64,000 nucleotides of DNA, from positions 1-64,000 of the forward strand of contig NZ_RZMX01000014.1 of the NCBI RefSeq assembly GCF_003992665.1. Reading direction: 5' to 3'. The position numbers and the translations under genes are program-made. Shown here piece after piece: positions 10,006 through 18,710 of this stretch; within the stretch, counting starts at the first letter, position 1, and each line of letters begins with the position of its first letter. Source of the stretch: Pelagibacterium montanilacus (GTDB taxonomy: Bacteria; Pseudomonadota; Alphaproteobacteria; Rhizobiales; Devosiaceae). The notes beneath the pieces were generated by a model. The model searched no databases and was not told the DNA's origin. It was given only the letters and a program-made list of their open reading frames with translations.

Positions 10006-10194
10006 ATGGCCAAGAAGACACTCATCGTCGAGCAGATCGGCAGCCCGATCCGCCGGGCACCGGACCAGCGCCAGACGCTGGTCGGGCTGGGGCTCAACAA
10101 GATGCACCGGCAGCGCGAACTGGAGGACACTCCTTCGGTCCGTGGCATGATTTCCAAGGTATCCCACCTCGTCCGCGTCGTGGACGGGAAGTAG
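10006..10194 (+). CDS. rpmD: 50S ribosomal protein L30
   Basis: L30 is a small ferredoxin-fold-like protein. It is 62 aa; the signature [20 protein letters not shown] precedes [31 protein letters not shown] is close to the ATG, and rplO starts 13 bp downstream. Confidence 0.97.
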   Translation: MAKKTLIVEQIGSPIRRAPDQRQTLVGLGLNKMHRQRELEDTPSVRGMISKVSHLVRVVDGK

Positions 10195-10207
10195 GAAGGT
10201 AGAACAG

Positions 10208-10693
10208 ATGCGTCTCAATCAGATTTCTGACAAGCCCGGCGCCAATAAGGCGAAGGTGCGCGTCGGTCGCGGCATCGGTTCTGGTCTGGGCAAGACCGGC
10301 GGTCGCGGCGTTAAGGGCCAGAAGTCGCGCTCGGGCGTGGCGATCAACGGCTTTGAAGGCGGGCAGATGCCGCTCCACATGCGGATGCCCAAGCGCGGCT
10401 TCAACAACGCGTTTGCCAAGAAATTCAACGCCGTGCGCCTCGATCGCGTTCAGTCCTATATCGACAGCGGCAAGCTCGACGCCAAGGGCGTCGTAGATGC
10501 CGCAGCCCTGGTCAAGGCCGGCGTGATCCGTCGGGTCCGGGACGGCGTGCGCCTGATCAATGGCGGCGAGTTCAAGGCCAGCAAGGTGACGTTCAGGGTC
10601 AACTACGCTTCGGCAGGCGCTATTGCGGCCGTCGAGGCGGCTGGCGGCAAGGTCGAGATCGACGGCGGCAAGGCCGACAAGGACAGCGAATAA
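10208..10693 (+). CDS. rplO: 50S ribosomal protein L15
   Basis: L15 is a late-assembly 50S protein. The 161-aa protein has the glycine-rich N-terminal rRNA-binding stretch [20 protein letters not shown] (residues 19-38) and [18 protein letters not shown]. The last residues are K/D-rich. The 145-nt gap to secY is unusually structured. Confidence 0.98.
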   Translation: MRLNQISDKPGANKAKVRVGRGIGSGLGKTGGRGVKGQKSRSGVAINGFEGGQMPLHMRMPKRGFNNAFAKKFNAVRLDRVQSYIDSGKLDAKGVVDAAALVKAGVIRRVRDGVRLINGGEFKASKVTFRVNYASAGAIAAVEAAGGKVEIDGGKADKDSE

Positions 10694-10702
10694 ATGCGCA
10701 TA

Positions 10703-10804
10703 CAGAGCGCGCGCGTGCCATTTCCCGCCCCGGCGGGATTGCGCATGCGTGCGCTCTGACTATATCAGAGCACCAGTCTTCGTAACGGGCCGCCACGGCC
10801 CGTT
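10703..10804 (+). promoter_or_regulatory. Structured rplO-secY spacer with competing hairpins
   Basis: Helix A: 10703-10718 pairs with 10743-10758 over 16 bp with two G-U wobbles, capped by CCCGC (10724-10728) with GCGGG (10733-10737). Helix B: GCTCTGA (10753-10759) with TCAGAGC (10765-10771) uses the 3' strand of helix A, so A and B exclude each other. Helix C: AACGGGCCG (10784-10792) with CGGCCCGTT (10796-10804), followed by TCGTCT, is terminator-like but has a poor T tract. Attenuation or processing that uncouples secY from ribosomal-protein expression is inference. Confidence 0.55.
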
Positions 10805-10838
10805 TCGTCTGCTCTAATTGCATCGAGAGGAAGCCGTC

Positions 10839-12173
10839 ATGGCGTCTGCAGCCGAGCAACTCGCCCGAAACCTTAGTTTTTCTACCTTCTCCAAGGCCAA
10901 GGACCTGCAGAAGCGGATCCTTTTCACGCTTGGTGCGCTGCTCGTTTACCGCCTCGGTACCTACATTCCGATTCCCGGGATCGACCCGGATGCGTTCGCC
11001 GCGACCTTTCAGCAGGCGCAGGGCGGTATTTTCGGGCTGTTCAACATGTTCGCAGGTGGCGCCGTCGAGCGACTGGCGATCTTTGCGCTGAACCTGATTC
11101 CCTACATTACCGCCTCGATCGTCATCCAGGTGATGTCCACCGCTTCGCCCAAGCTGGAAGCCCTCAAGAAGGAGGGCGAGAGCGGTCGGCGCAAGCTCAA
11201 CCAGTACACCCGCTACCTCACCGTGGTGTTCTGCACCGTGCAGGCCTACGGCATTGCCGTCGGACTCGAGGCCAGCGAAGGTGTTGTGGCCGATCCGGGC
11301 TGGTTCTTCCGCATCTCGACGATCATCACGCTGGTCGGCGGCACCATGTTCCTGATGTGGCTGGGCGAGCAGATGACCGCGCGCGGCATCGGCAATGGCA
11401 TCTCGCTGATCATTTTCGCCGGGATCGTGGCTTCGCTGCCTGCGACGATCGCTCAAACTCTGGAGCTGAGCCGGACCGGCGCGCTGCCCACCATAGCAGT
11501 TGTCGGCATTCTGCTGGCTGCGATCGCTATCATAGCTGTCATCGTGTTCTTCGAGCGGGCCCAGCGCAGGCTGCTGATTCAGTATCCAAAGCGCCAGGTC
11601 GGCAACAAGATGTATCAGGGCGATACCTCGCACCTGCCGCTCAAGCTCAATACTGCAGGCGTGATTCCGGTGATCTTTGCGTCCTCGTTGCTGCTGCTGC
11701 CCGCGACCATTGCGACCTTCTCCGCCCAAGGCGATGCGCCGCAGTGGCTGCAGGTGATCTCGGCGGTGCTGGGCCGTGGCCAGCCGCTCTATCTGGCGCT
11801 CTTTGCCGCCATGATCATCTTCTTTGCGTTTTTCTACACCTCGATCGTCTTCAACCCGACCGAGACCGCGGACAATCTCAAGCGCTCGGGCGGGTTCATT
11901 CCGGGCATCCGTCCGGGTGAGCGCACCGCCCAGCACATCGACTACGTGCTGACGCGGATTACTGTGGCGGGCGCCCTGTATTTGACGGTTGTCGCGCTGA
12001 TCCCCGAAGTGTTTCTGAGTCAGCTCAATATCTCGGCCTTTCTCGGGGGGACATCGCTGCTGATCATCGTGACCGTGACCCTCGATACGGTCAGCCAGAT
12101 CCAAAGCCACCTGATTGCCCAGCAATACGAGGGCATGGTCAAGAAATCACGCTTGGGGGGACGTCGTCGATGA
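10839..12173 (+). CDS. secY: Preprotein translocase subunit SecY
   Basis: SecY is the channel of the Sec translocon in the inner membrane, about ten transmembrane segments. The ATG at 10839 follows SD GAGAGGAA (10825-10832) and gives [20 protein letters not shown] and 444 aa; the upstream TTG at 10818 has no SD. The motifs [29 protein letters not shown]-like and [19 protein letters not shown] are present. It overlaps adk by 4 bp (ATGA), the usual spc ending. Confidence 0.98.
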   Translation: MASAAEQLARNLSFSTFSKAKDLQKRILFTLGALLVYRLGTYIPIPGIDPDAFAATFQQAQGGIFGLFNMFAGGAVERLAIFALNLIPYITASIVIQVMSTASPKLEALKKEGESGRRKLNQYTRYLTVVFCTVQAYGIAVGLEASEGVVADPGWFFRISTIITLVGGTMFLMWLGEQMTARGIGNGISLIIFAGIVASLPATIAQTLELSRTGALPTIAVVGILLAAIAIIAVIVFFERAQRRLLIQYPKRQVGNKMYQGDTSHLPLKLNTAGVIPVIFASSLLLLPATIATFSAQGDAPQWLQVISAVLGRGQPLYLALFAAMIIFFAFFYTSIVFNPTETADNLKRSGGFIPGIRPGERTAQHIDYVLTRITVAGALYLTVVALIPEVFLSQLNISAFLGGTSLLIIVTVTLDTVSQIQSHLIAQQYEGMVKKSRLGGRRR

Positions 12174-12742
12174 GACTGGTACTTTTGGGCCCGCCGGGAG
12201 CGGGGAAGGGAACTCAGGCTCAGATCCTGGTGCAAACTTACGGAATTCCCCAGCTCTCGACTGGAGACATGCTGCGTGCGGCAATTGCCGCGCAGACGCC
12301 GATGGGGCTCGAAGCGAAAGCAATCGTCGATCGCGGCGACCTCGTGTCCGATGAGATCGTTTCGGGCATCATTTCGGACCGCATGGACGAGCCGGATTGC
12401 GCGAACGGGTTCATCCTCGACGGGTTTCCCCGCACGATCGCTCAGGCCGAGGCGCTCAACCACATGCTGGACCGCAAGGGCTTGCATCTGGATGCTGTGG
12501 TCGAGATCAAGGCCGACCCCGATATCCTCGTGAAGCGGATCGTGAAGCGGGCCCAGGAATCGGGTGGTGCGCGCGCTGACGACAATGAAGAGGTGCTTCG
12601 CAAGCGGCTCGATGTCTATGTCCAGCAGACGGCTCCTCTGGTGAGCTTTTATGCAAACGAAGGGCTTTTGCGGTCGGTTGACGGCATGGCGCCCATCGAT
12701 GATGTCACCGGTGCCATAAAGGCGGCTATCGGGGGAAGTTGA
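12170..12742 (+). CDS. adk: Adenylate kinase (short-lid form)
   Basis: Adk interconverts ATP+AMP and 2 ADP. The 190-aa protein has P-loop [10 protein letters not shown] near residue 7, the NMP-binding segment [11 protein letters not shown] and FILDGFPRT near 80. The region where long bacterial enzymes carry a LID domain is short, with no zinc-type cysteines, as is usual in alphaproteobacteria. It overlaps secY by 4 bp. About 180 bp downstream a promoter-like site precedes rpsM. Confidence 0.98.
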   Translation: MRLVLLGPPGAGKGTQAQILVQTYGIPQLSTGDMLRAAIAAQTPMGLEAKAIVDRGDLVSDEIVSGIISDRMDEPDCANGFILDGFPRTIAQAEALNHMLDRKGLHLDAVVEIKADPDILVKRIVKRAQESGGARADDNEEVLRKRLDVYVQQTAPLVSFYANEGLLRSVDGMAPIDDVTGAIKAAIGGS

Positions 12743-12761
12743 ACGGGGTGTTGCGGCGGTG

Positions 12762-12789
12762 TTGACTTTAGTACCGCAACTCCTTAAGA
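12762..12789 (+). promoter_or_regulatory. Putative sigma-70 promoter for rpsM-rpsK-rpoA-rplQ
   Basis: TTGACT (12762-12767) and TTAAGA (12784-12789) are separated by 16 nt, inside the 179-bp adk-rpsM gap. This would give an mRNA leader of about 125 nt holding a small GCGGG/CCCGC hairpin near 12880. Assignment is by consensus match only. Confidence 0.4.
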
Positions 12790-12921
12790 ACCGCGCCAGT
12801 CTCAAGGATTTCTAGGGCTGGATTCGGTTCCTTCAAGCGGGAAGGGGGTCGGATGCCGGTCCCTTGTTGTTGAATAATGCGGGGGCTACAACGCCCGCGA
12901 TAACAGATTAGGAGATCAGGC

Positions 12922-13290
12922 GTGGCTCGTATTGCTGGCGTCAATATCCCGACGAACAAGCGCGTTGTCATCGCGCTGCAGTATATTCACGGGATCGGGG
13001 CCAAGATGGCCGAAGAAATTTGCGAAAAGGTTTCCATTCCGGCCGAGCGCCGCGTGAATGAGCTGACCGACGCAGAAGTCATCCAGATTCGCGAGACCAT
13101 CGACCGCGACTATTCGGTCGAGGGTGATCTTCGCCGCAACGTGGCGATGAACATCAAGCGTCTTATGGATCTGGGGAATTATCGTGGCCTGCGCCACCGT
13201 CGCGGCCTGCCCGTGCGCGGTCAGCGCACCCATACCAATGCCCGCACCCGCAAGGGTCCGGCAAAGCCGATTGCCGGCAAGAAGAAATAA
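12922..13290 (+). CDS. rpsM: 30S ribosomal protein S13
   Basis: S13 contacts P-site tRNA and forms intersubunit bridges. The start is GTG at 12922 after SD TAGGAGATC, giving [20 protein letters not shown] and 122 aa. [19 protein letters not shown] and the basic C-terminus [20 protein letters not shown] are typical. It opens the alpha cluster; rpmJ is not found between adk and rpsM. Confidence 0.98.
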   Translation: MARIAGVNIPTNKRVVIALQYIHGIGAKMAEEICEKVSIPAERRVNELTDAEVIQIRETIDRDYSVEGDLRRNVAMNIKRLMDLGNYRGLRHRRGLPVRGQRTHTNARTRKGPAKPIAGKKK

Positions 13291-13406
13291 GGACGGGGCG
13301 CGGGGCGTGCTGCCGGGACCTTCGGGTGCCCAGAGCAGGTTCCGGTCTCGCCCAAGGTGTAGCCGCTGGCGTAACGGCGGCGTTCGATATCGATCAGAGG
13401 AACAGA

Positions 13407-13799
13407 ATGGCCAAAGCAGATACCACCCGCGTTCGCCGTCGCGAGCGTAAGAACATCAGTGCAGGCGTCGCACACGTCAACGCATCGTTCAACAACACCA
13501 TGGTTACCATCACCGACGTTCAGGGCAACACCATTTCGTGGTCGTCGGCCGGAACCATGGGGTTCAAGGGCTCGCGCAAGTCAACGCCCTACGCTGCACA
13601 GATGGCCGCCGAAGATGCTGCCCGCAAGGCTCAGGAACACGGCATGAAGACTCTTGAGGTCGAAGTTCGTGGTCCCGGTTCGGGGCGCGAGTCGGCGCTG
13701 CGGGCCCTCCAGGCTGCCGGATTTACCGTAACCTCCATCCGGGACGTTACCGCCATTCCCCACAATGGCTGCCGTCCGCGCAAGCGGCGTCGCGTTTGA
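13407..13799 (+). CDS. rpsK: 30S ribosomal protein S11
   Basis: S11 lies on the platform near the mRNA exit. The ATG at 13407 ([20 protein letters not shown], 130 aa) follows SD AGAGGAACAG; a longer in-frame reading from 13326 has no family support. [20 protein letters not shown] and [18 protein letters not shown] are diagnostic. A terminator-like hairpin follows immediately. Confidence 0.98.
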   Translation: MAKADTTRVRRRERKNISAGVAHVNASFNNTMVTITDVQGNTISWSSAGTMGFKGSRKSTPYAAQMAAEDAARKAQEHGMKTLEVEVRGPGSGRESALRALQAAGFTVTSIRDVTAIPHNGCRPRKRRRV

Positions 13800-13805
13800 T
13801 GTGAC

Positions 13806-13840
13806 CGAACCCTGGGCGCGCCACCAGGGTTCGTTCTTTT
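13806..13840 (+). terminator. Terminator-like hairpin between rpsK and rpoA
   Basis: CGAACCCTGG (13806-13815) pairs perfectly with CCAGGGTTCG (13824-13833) around an 8-nt loop and is followed by TTCTTTT. This satisfies the criteria for an intrinsic terminator, yet rpoA and rplQ follow in the same direction. It is therefore probably a partial attenuator or processing site that sets RpoA below ribosomal-protein levels; that role is inference. Confidence 0.6.
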
Positions 13841-13891
13841 GCGGCATTGCGGTCGGGGCAGGGCCGCATTTTTGAAAGGATGTTGAACGTG

Positions 13892-14908
13892 ATGATCCAG
13901 AAAAACTGGCAAGAACTGATCAAGCCGACCAAGCTGGATGTTATTCCGGGCAGCAATCCCGCGCGCGTCGCCTCCGTGGTCGCCGAGCCGCTTGAACGCG
14001 GTTATGGCTTGACCCTTGGCAACACGCTGCGCAGGGTTTTGCTGTCCTCACTTCAGGGCGCTGCGATTACCGCGATCCAGATTGATGGTGTGCTTCACGA
14101 GTTCTCCTCGGTCCCCGGGGTGCGTGAAGACGTGACCGATCTGGTCCTGAACGTCAAGGAAATCGCCGTTAAGATGGGCGACGAAGGCCCGAAGCGGCTG
14201 GGCCTGACCAAGCAGGGCCCGGGCGCCGTGACGGCGGGTGATATCCGCACGACGGGCGATATCGAGATCCTCAATCCCGATCTGGTGATCTGTCACCTCG
14301 ATGACGGGGCGGAGATCAATGTCGAGTTCACCGTGAACACCGGCAAGGGCTATGTTCCTGCCGACCGCAACCGTCCCGAGGACGCCCCGATCGGCTACAT
14401 CGCCATCGACGCGCTCTTCTCGCCGGTCAAGCGGGTCAGCTACAAGGTGGACAAGACCCGTGAGGGCCAGAACCTCGATTTCGACAAGCTGACGCTTCAG
14501 ATCGAGACCAATGGTTCGATCACGCCGGAAGATGCCCTGGCCTATGCCGCGCGCATCGTTCAGGACCAGCTCAGCGTGTTCGTGAACTTTGAAGAGCCGA
14601 CCAAGGAACGGTCCGAGGATTCGGCTCCCGAGCTGGCGTTCAATCCTGCGCTGCTCAAGAAGGTCGACGAGCTGGAGCTTTCCGTGCGTTCGGCCAACTG
14701 CCTCAAGAACGACAACATCGTCTATATCGGCGATCTGATCCAGAAGACGGAAGCGGAAATGCTCCGCACGCCGAACTTCGGGCGCAAGTCGCTCAACGAG
14801 ATCAAGGAAGTGTTGGCCCAGATGGGGCTCCATCTCGGTATGGATGTCACCAACTGGCCGCCCGAAAACATCGAAGACCTCGCCAAGCGGTACGAAGATC
14901 ACTACTGA
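13892..14908 (+). CDS. rpoA: RNA polymerase alpha subunit
   Basis: The alpha subunit nucleates RNA polymerase assembly and its C-terminal domain contacts activators and UP elements. The ATG at 13892 gives [14 protein letters not shown], the usual alphaproteobacterial N-terminus, and 338 aa; an upstream ATG at 13880 (four extra codons) touches the AAAGGA SD and is less likely. [20 protein letters not shown] marks the N-terminal domain and [20 protein letters not shown] the helix-hairpin C-terminal domain. Confidence 0.98.
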   Translation: MIQKNWQELIKPTKLDVIPGSNPARVASVVAEPLERGYGLTLGNTLRRVLLSSLQGAAITAIQIDGVLHEFSSVPGVREDVTDLVLNVKEIAVKMGDEGPKRLGLTKQGPGAVTAGDIRTTGDIEILNPDLVICHLDDGAEINVEFTVNTGKGYVPADRNRPEDAPIGYIAIDALFSPVKRVSYKVDKTREGQNLDFDKLTLQIETNGSITPEDALAYAARIVQDQLSVFVNFEEPTKERSEDSAPELAFNPALLKKVDELELSVRSANCLKNDNIVYIGDLIQKTEAEMLRTPNFGRKSLNEIKEVLAQMGLHLGMDVTNWPPENIEDLAKRYEDHY

Positions 14909-14944
14909 TCCGACCGGGCGACCAGCGTTTATTAGGAGAGCATC

Positions 14945-15373
14945 ATGCGTCACGGAAAGTCCGGCCGCAAGCTGAACAGGACCTCTTCGCATCGCAAGGC
15001 GATGTTCAAGAACATGTCCGCTGCGCTCATCAAGCATGAGCAGATCGTTACCACTCTGCCCAAGGCCAAGGAACTGAGGCCGATCGTGGAGAAGCTCATC
15101 ACGCTCGGTAAGCGCGGTGACCTTCATGCCCGTCGCCAGGCCATCTCCAAAGTTGGGGACGAGGCTATGGTCAAGAAGCTGTTCGAGGTCCTTGGCCCGC
15201 GCTATCAGGATCGCAACGGTGGTTATACCCGCGTTCTCAAGGCAGGCTTCCGCCACGGCGATAACGCGCCTGTGGGGATCATCGAGTTTGTCGATCGCGA
15301 TGTCGACGCCAAGGGCAAGGACTCCGGTCCGACCGCTGAGCGCGTCTATGAAGACGAAGACGTCGCGGCCTGA
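14945..15373 (+). CDS. rplQ: 50S ribosomal protein L17
   Basis: L17 is a 50S surface protein close to the tunnel exit. At 142 aa it is longer than E. coli L17 (127 aa), as in other alphaproteobacteria. It opens [40 protein letters not shown] is diagnostic. SD TTAGGAGAGC precedes the ATG. It is the last gene of the supercluster. Confidence 0.98.
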   Translation: MRHGKSGRKLNRTSSHRKAMFKNMSAALIKHEQIVTTLPKAKELRPIVEKLITLGKRGDLHARRQAISKVGDEAMVKKLFEVLGPRYQDRNGGYTRVLKAGFRHGDNAPVGIIEFVDRDVDAKGKDSGPTAERVYEDEDVAA

Positions 15374-15395
15374 TCCATCAGATCCGCAGAATGAC

Positions 15396-15425
15396 AAAAG
15401 GCCCGGAGCGATCCGGGCCTTTTTC
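15396..15425 (+). terminator. Intrinsic terminator after rplQ
   Basis: AAAAGGCCCGGA pairs with TCCGGGCCTTTTT around a GCGA loop, beginning about 23 nt after the rplQ stop. This is a strong stem followed by five T residues, closing the ribosomal supercluster. Confidence 0.9.
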
Positions 15426-15487
15426 GTGTCTGGCTCTGGCAGGGCGGGTCGATCGGAAAGTTGAGAGTCCTTCCGACCTCGCGACCG

Positions 15488-17215
15488 TCAATCGGCCAGG
15501 TCGATTGCATAGATGGCGGTCGTGCCGCTGACCTCGTTGCCAACGATCAGCAGCGGACGGCCATCGGCTTCCGGGCTCTGTTCGGCGGGAACGAAGTACA
15601 GGCCTTCCGCGCCGCGCTCGGTCTGGCTCTGGGCCACGGCATCATCACCCACGGTGAAATCGCGGCTGTTGATGTAGGTGACGAAGCTGGCCTCGCTGGG
15701 GGTGGTGATGTCGTAGACCATCACGCCGCCGATACGCTCGAGGCCAACAAAGGCGTAGGAGCGGCCATCGACCGTGCCCACGGCAACGCCCTCTGGCTCA
15801 GGGCCCTTGTTGGGCGAGCGGCGCTTGAACTGGACGTCACGGTAGCCGTTGTCGGCGTTAAAGAAGTCCGGGCTGGCTTCAGCGGTGATCTCTTCGAAAT
15901 CCGAGCCGCTGTCGAACACGAGGTCGAGACCTTCGTCGGTGACCTGGAAGATCGAGAACGACCGCCCGCCATAGACGTAGAGCTCTTCGTAGACGCATTC
16001 GGCATGCACATATTCACGCAGCTCGCCGTAGCCCAGATCCTGGACTTCGGCGGTCGAGAGCGAGGGATCGCAGCTTTCGCCGAAGCCGAGGGTGGAGGTT
16101 ACGCCCAGGCGGCCGATCTGCTCGAGCTGCTGGAGCTCCTCTGCGTCAGGGAAAACGGACGTATCGAGCTGCAGGTCGCGAATCTCGAATTCCTCGCTCC
16201 ACCAGCCGTCTTCGTCATATTCGCGGGCATCACCCTCGTTGGCGGTGACGATATAGGTCTCGTCGCCGGTCTCCATGACGCGGATGGTATCGGGCAGAAA
16301 GATGCCCTGCACGGGCCAGTTGTGGAACTCGATGGAATCGGTGTCGCGGCTGGCATCGAAGCCTACGCCCGACCACTGGCCCTGTTCGGACCAGTCCTTG
16401 AAGCCGAGCGGCCAGACATCGGTGACGGTCGCGGACGCGATGTCGATCACGGCGATGGCGTTGTTTTCCTGCAGCGAGGCGTAGGCCGTGCTGTTGTCAG
16501 CCGAGACTTCGACCCACTCGGGCTCGAAGTCCTGGGCTGCGGAAGCGCCGGGCCCGTAGATGCGTACGCCGGCGGCGCGCAGATCGTCTTCCTGGCCATT
16601 GAAGCCCTGGAAGTTGGCGGTGCGGACATTGTCCTGGGTCACGTTTTCCGCGCCATCCGAGACGTCGATGACCGTGATCGAGCCTTCAGGGTCGATGCCG
16701 AAATCTTCGCGCGGCTCGCCCTCATTGGCGACGAGTACCCAATTTCCGTCCGGCGAGAAGGTCAGCGCGTCGGGCAAGGCACCGGCTTGTACGACCGAGA
16801 CGATGTTGCCGTCGCTGTCGAGAAGCGCGACCGAACCGTTTTCGGTGGCTTCCGGATTCTGGACGGCCACGGCGACGATACCGTTGCGCACGGCGATGCT
16901 GTTGGCTTCCGCACCGATCTCGGAGACCGAAATCGAGTTGATCAGCGTGGGGTTGGCCGGATCTGCCAGGTCGAGCACGTCCACTTCACCGGATGCGGCG
17001 TTGACGGTGTAAGCGCGGCGGGTCTGGGGATCGTAGGTGACGATCTCGGCGGCGGACTCGTCATAAACCCCGGTTTCGTAACGGCTGAGCAGGGAGAGCC
17101 CGAGCGCCGCGTCGGACGCACTCAGTTCGTGAAACTGGGCAAAGGACGATGACGCCCCGGCAAGGGGGAGTGCAACGCCGGCGAGAAGCACGGCGGAGAA
17201 AAATCTCGTGTTCAT
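15488..17215 (-). CDS. Choice-of-anchor I family secreted protein
   Basis: The 575-aa protein has an N-terminal signal peptide (hydrophobic AVLLAGVALPLAG, likely cleaved after SSSFAQ). The rest resembles the choice-of-anchor I / mesenchyme-specific glycoprotein-like family, a beta-propeller-type fold: ALTFSPDGNWVLVANEGEP and PEPEGVAVGTVDGRSYAFVG are typical. Acidic residues suggest calcium binding. I see no clear C-terminal anchor. The ATG at 17215 is preceded by an excellent SD (GGAGGTCTT, 17224-17216), better than the ORF's upstream start. A Pho-box-like sequence and an 11-bp inverted repeat lie upstream. Enzymatic function is not established for this family. Confidence 0.82.
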   Translation of the reverse strand: MNTRFFSAVLLAGVALPLAGASSSFAQFHELSASDAALGLSLLSRYETGVYDESAAEIVTYDPQTRRAYTVNAASGEVDVLDLADPANPTLINSISVSEIGAEANSIAVRNGIVAVAVQNPEATENGSVALLDSDGNIVSVVQAGALPDALTFSPDGNWVLVANEGEPREDFGIDPEGSITVIDVSDGAENVTQDNVRTANFQGFNGQEDDLRAAGVRIYGPGASAAQDFEPEWVEVSADNSTAYASLQENNAIAVIDIASATVTDVWPLGFKDWSEQGQWSGVGFDASRDTDSIEFHNWPVQGIFLPDTIRVMETGDETYIVTANEGDAREYDEDGWWSEEFEIRDLQLDTSVFPDAEELQQLEQIGRLGVTSTLGFGESCDPSLSTAEVQDLGYGELREYVHAECVYEELYVYGGRSFSIFQVTDEGLDLVFDSGSDFEEITAEASPDFFNADNGYRDVQFKRRSPNKGPEPEGVAVGTVDGRSYAFVGLERIGGVMVYDITTPSEASFVTYINSRDFTVGDDAVAQSQTERGAEGLYFVPAEQSPEADGRPLLIVGNEVSGTTAIYAIDLAD

Positions 17216-17233
17216 AAGACCTCCGAAAAGCAC

Positions 17234-17279
17234 GAGCGGCTGTCATGCACGCCATTTAAGAACTCGTGGACAGCCGCTC
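17234..17279. repeat. Perfect 11-bp inverted repeat upstream of the choice-of-anchor I gene
   Basis: GAGCGGCTGTC (17234-17244) and GACAGCCGCTC (17269-17279) are perfect inverted copies 24 bp apart; the flanking CACGAG (17231-17236) and CTCGTG (17263-17268) form a second, offset pair. The repeat lies 10 bp upstream of the SD of the - strand gene, so it could be an operator or a 5' UTR hairpin. Confidence 0.5.
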
Positions 17280-17293
17280 TGTAGCTTCGGTCG

Positions 17294-17311
17294 CTATCGG
17301 TTTTATGACAG
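17294..17311 (-). promoter_or_regulatory. Pho-box-like sequence
   Basis: Read on the - strand this is CTGTCATAAAACCGATAG. The first 12 bases match the consensus PHO box (CTGTCATAAAAC) exactly, while the second heptamer is degenerate. It lies about 80 bp upstream of the choice-of-anchor I start. It also overlaps one arm of the 11-bp hairpin GACAGAACCGC/GCGGTTCTGTC (17307-17333) downstream of the decarboxylase gene. Confidence 0.35.
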
Positions 17312-17333
17312 AACCGCCTTGCGCGGTTCTGTC
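17307..17333 (-). terminator. Hairpin downstream of the decarboxylase gene (possible terminator)
   Basis: GACAGAACCGC (17307-17317) and GCGGTTCTGTC (17323-17333) form a perfect 11-bp stem with a 5-nt loop, 18 nt after the decarboxylase stop on the - strand. It is followed on that strand by ATAAAA rather than a T tract, so termination may be weak or Rho-assisted. Confidence 0.45.
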
Positions 17334-17351
17334 ACTGGCCGACAGCCGAGG

Positions 17352-18506
17352 TCACACCAGAATATCGTCGACCCAATAGAGGTCGCGACGGTCGAACCCG
17401 TTGAACGGGGTCAGGGAGGCCTGGGTATAGGCGCCCATCAGGCCGAACTCGATATAGTCGTCCTCGGTGATGGCCTCAGGCAGGATGAAGGTCTGGGGCA
17501 TCATGTCGTAGCTGTCGCAGGTCGGGCCGAAGACCGTGAAGTTCCAGGATTCCCCGGTCAGGATCCGGTCGCCTCGCCACACGCGGATGGGGGGCATGAA
17601 CTCCAGGATCATCGCCTCCATGAGCGATCCGTAGACCCCGTCGTTGAGATAAACCGACTGCTCGCCGCGCTGGTGCTTGACGCGGAGCAGAAGCGAGGTG
17701 GAGGGGGTGACCAGCCCACGGCCCGGTTCTGCAATCAGCTCCGGCTTGCATGAGCCGAACGTGTCGGTGACCGCGGTGCGGATCGTCTCGAAATAGACCT
17801 CGAGCGGGGGCGCGGAGCTCGAGATGTAGGTGGCGGGAAAGCCGCCGCCGACATTGAGGCGCTTGAGGATGACGCCCGCGTCCTGCGCGATGCGCCCGGC
17901 CGCAGCGATGTGGCGCTCGAAGGCATAGGCCTCCTCGCACTGGGAGCCGACGTGAAAGCACAGGCTCGTGGTGTACCCCATGTGCCGCACGAGCGTCGCC
18001 AGTTCGACTGCGCCGGCCTCCATGACGCCGAACTTAGTGCCGAAGTCATAGGATTTGAGCGCCTTGCCGGCCTTGAACCGGACCGTGACCTCAACATCGG
18101 GAGACGGCGGCACCACTGCGGCGAGCTGGTCGAGCTGGGCGACGTGGTCGATCGTGAAGGTGCGGACCCCGAAATCCTCGTAGGCCCGCTTGATCTCGCG
18201 ACGCGACTTGATGGGGTTGTTATAATGGAGTGCCGCTCCCGGGGCGTGCTCGCCGATCAATGCCATCTCCGTGAGAGAGGCGACGTCGAACGCAGAGATC
18301 CCTTCACGATGCATTATCGAGAGAATATGCGCCGAAGGGTTGGCCTTGACCGCATAGGTCAGCAGGCCGTCGAACCCGGACTGGAACGTCCTGATCGCTT
18401 CAACGAGCTTGGGCTCGGAGAACAGGAAGCTCGGAAAATCGGGCTCTTCAGCCGCAATGAGCTCTGCGGTGCTGGCGAAGCGGCGGGGCTGGCCGGGTAT
18501 ATCCAT
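17352..18506 (-). CDS. Fold-III PLP-dependent ornithine/lysine decarboxylase
   Basis: This enzyme decarboxylates ornithine and/or lysine to putrescine/cadaverine. The 384-aa length fits the eukaryotic-like fold-III class. The PLP lysine is in YAVKAN (about K54); the phosphate-binding glycines are in LNVGGGFPATY and AEPGRGLV, and GPTCDSYDMM contains the active-site cysteine-aspartate pair. Substrate preference cannot be read from the sequence. It is divergent from htrA and shares a 204-bp intergenic region with it. Confidence 0.92.
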   Translation of the reverse strand: MDIPGQPRRFASTAELIAAEEPDFPSFLFSEPKLVEAIRTFQSGFDGLLTYAVKANPSAHILSIMHREGISAFDVASLTEMALIGEHAPGAALHYNNPIKSRREIKRAYEDFGVRTFTIDHVAQLDQLAAVVPPSPDVEVTVRFKAGKALKSYDFGTKFGVMEAGAVELATLVRHMGYTTSLCFHVGSQCEEAYAFERHIAAAGRIAQDAGVILKRLNVGGGFPATYISSSAPPLEVYFETIRTAVTDTFGSCKPELIAEPGRGLVTPSTSLLLRVKHQRGEQSVYLNDGVYGSLMEAMILEFMPPIRVWRGDRILTGESWNFTVFGPTCDSYDMMPQTFILPEAITEDDYIEFGLMGAYTQASLTPFNGFDRRDLYWVDDILV

Positions 18507-18710
18507 TCACGGGTCCCTCAAGGAGCGGGGTTGAAAGCGCGGACGTATAGGGCCTGGGCCCACTGCACGCAATGTCAATTGCCTCTATATGGCCACCATA
18601 TGACGATTCTTTGCGCGAGCAGGACCGCGGAGCGCAAATTGACAGCCGGGCTTGCCTTCGGCGCACGATACACCCATGTCGCGTGGACCCAACCAGCATC
18701 GGGAATGACC

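Noticed and set aside
15461-17152. 563-aa open frame on the + strand
   Set aside because: It runs antisense to the choice-of-anchor I gene, which has a signal peptide and strong SD. High GC content yields long shadow frames.
18507-18710. speF-type riboswitch/leader upstream of the decarboxylase
   Set aside because: The gap to htrA is only about 200 bp and the visible leader has no extended hairpin matching the alphaproteobacterial speF motif.
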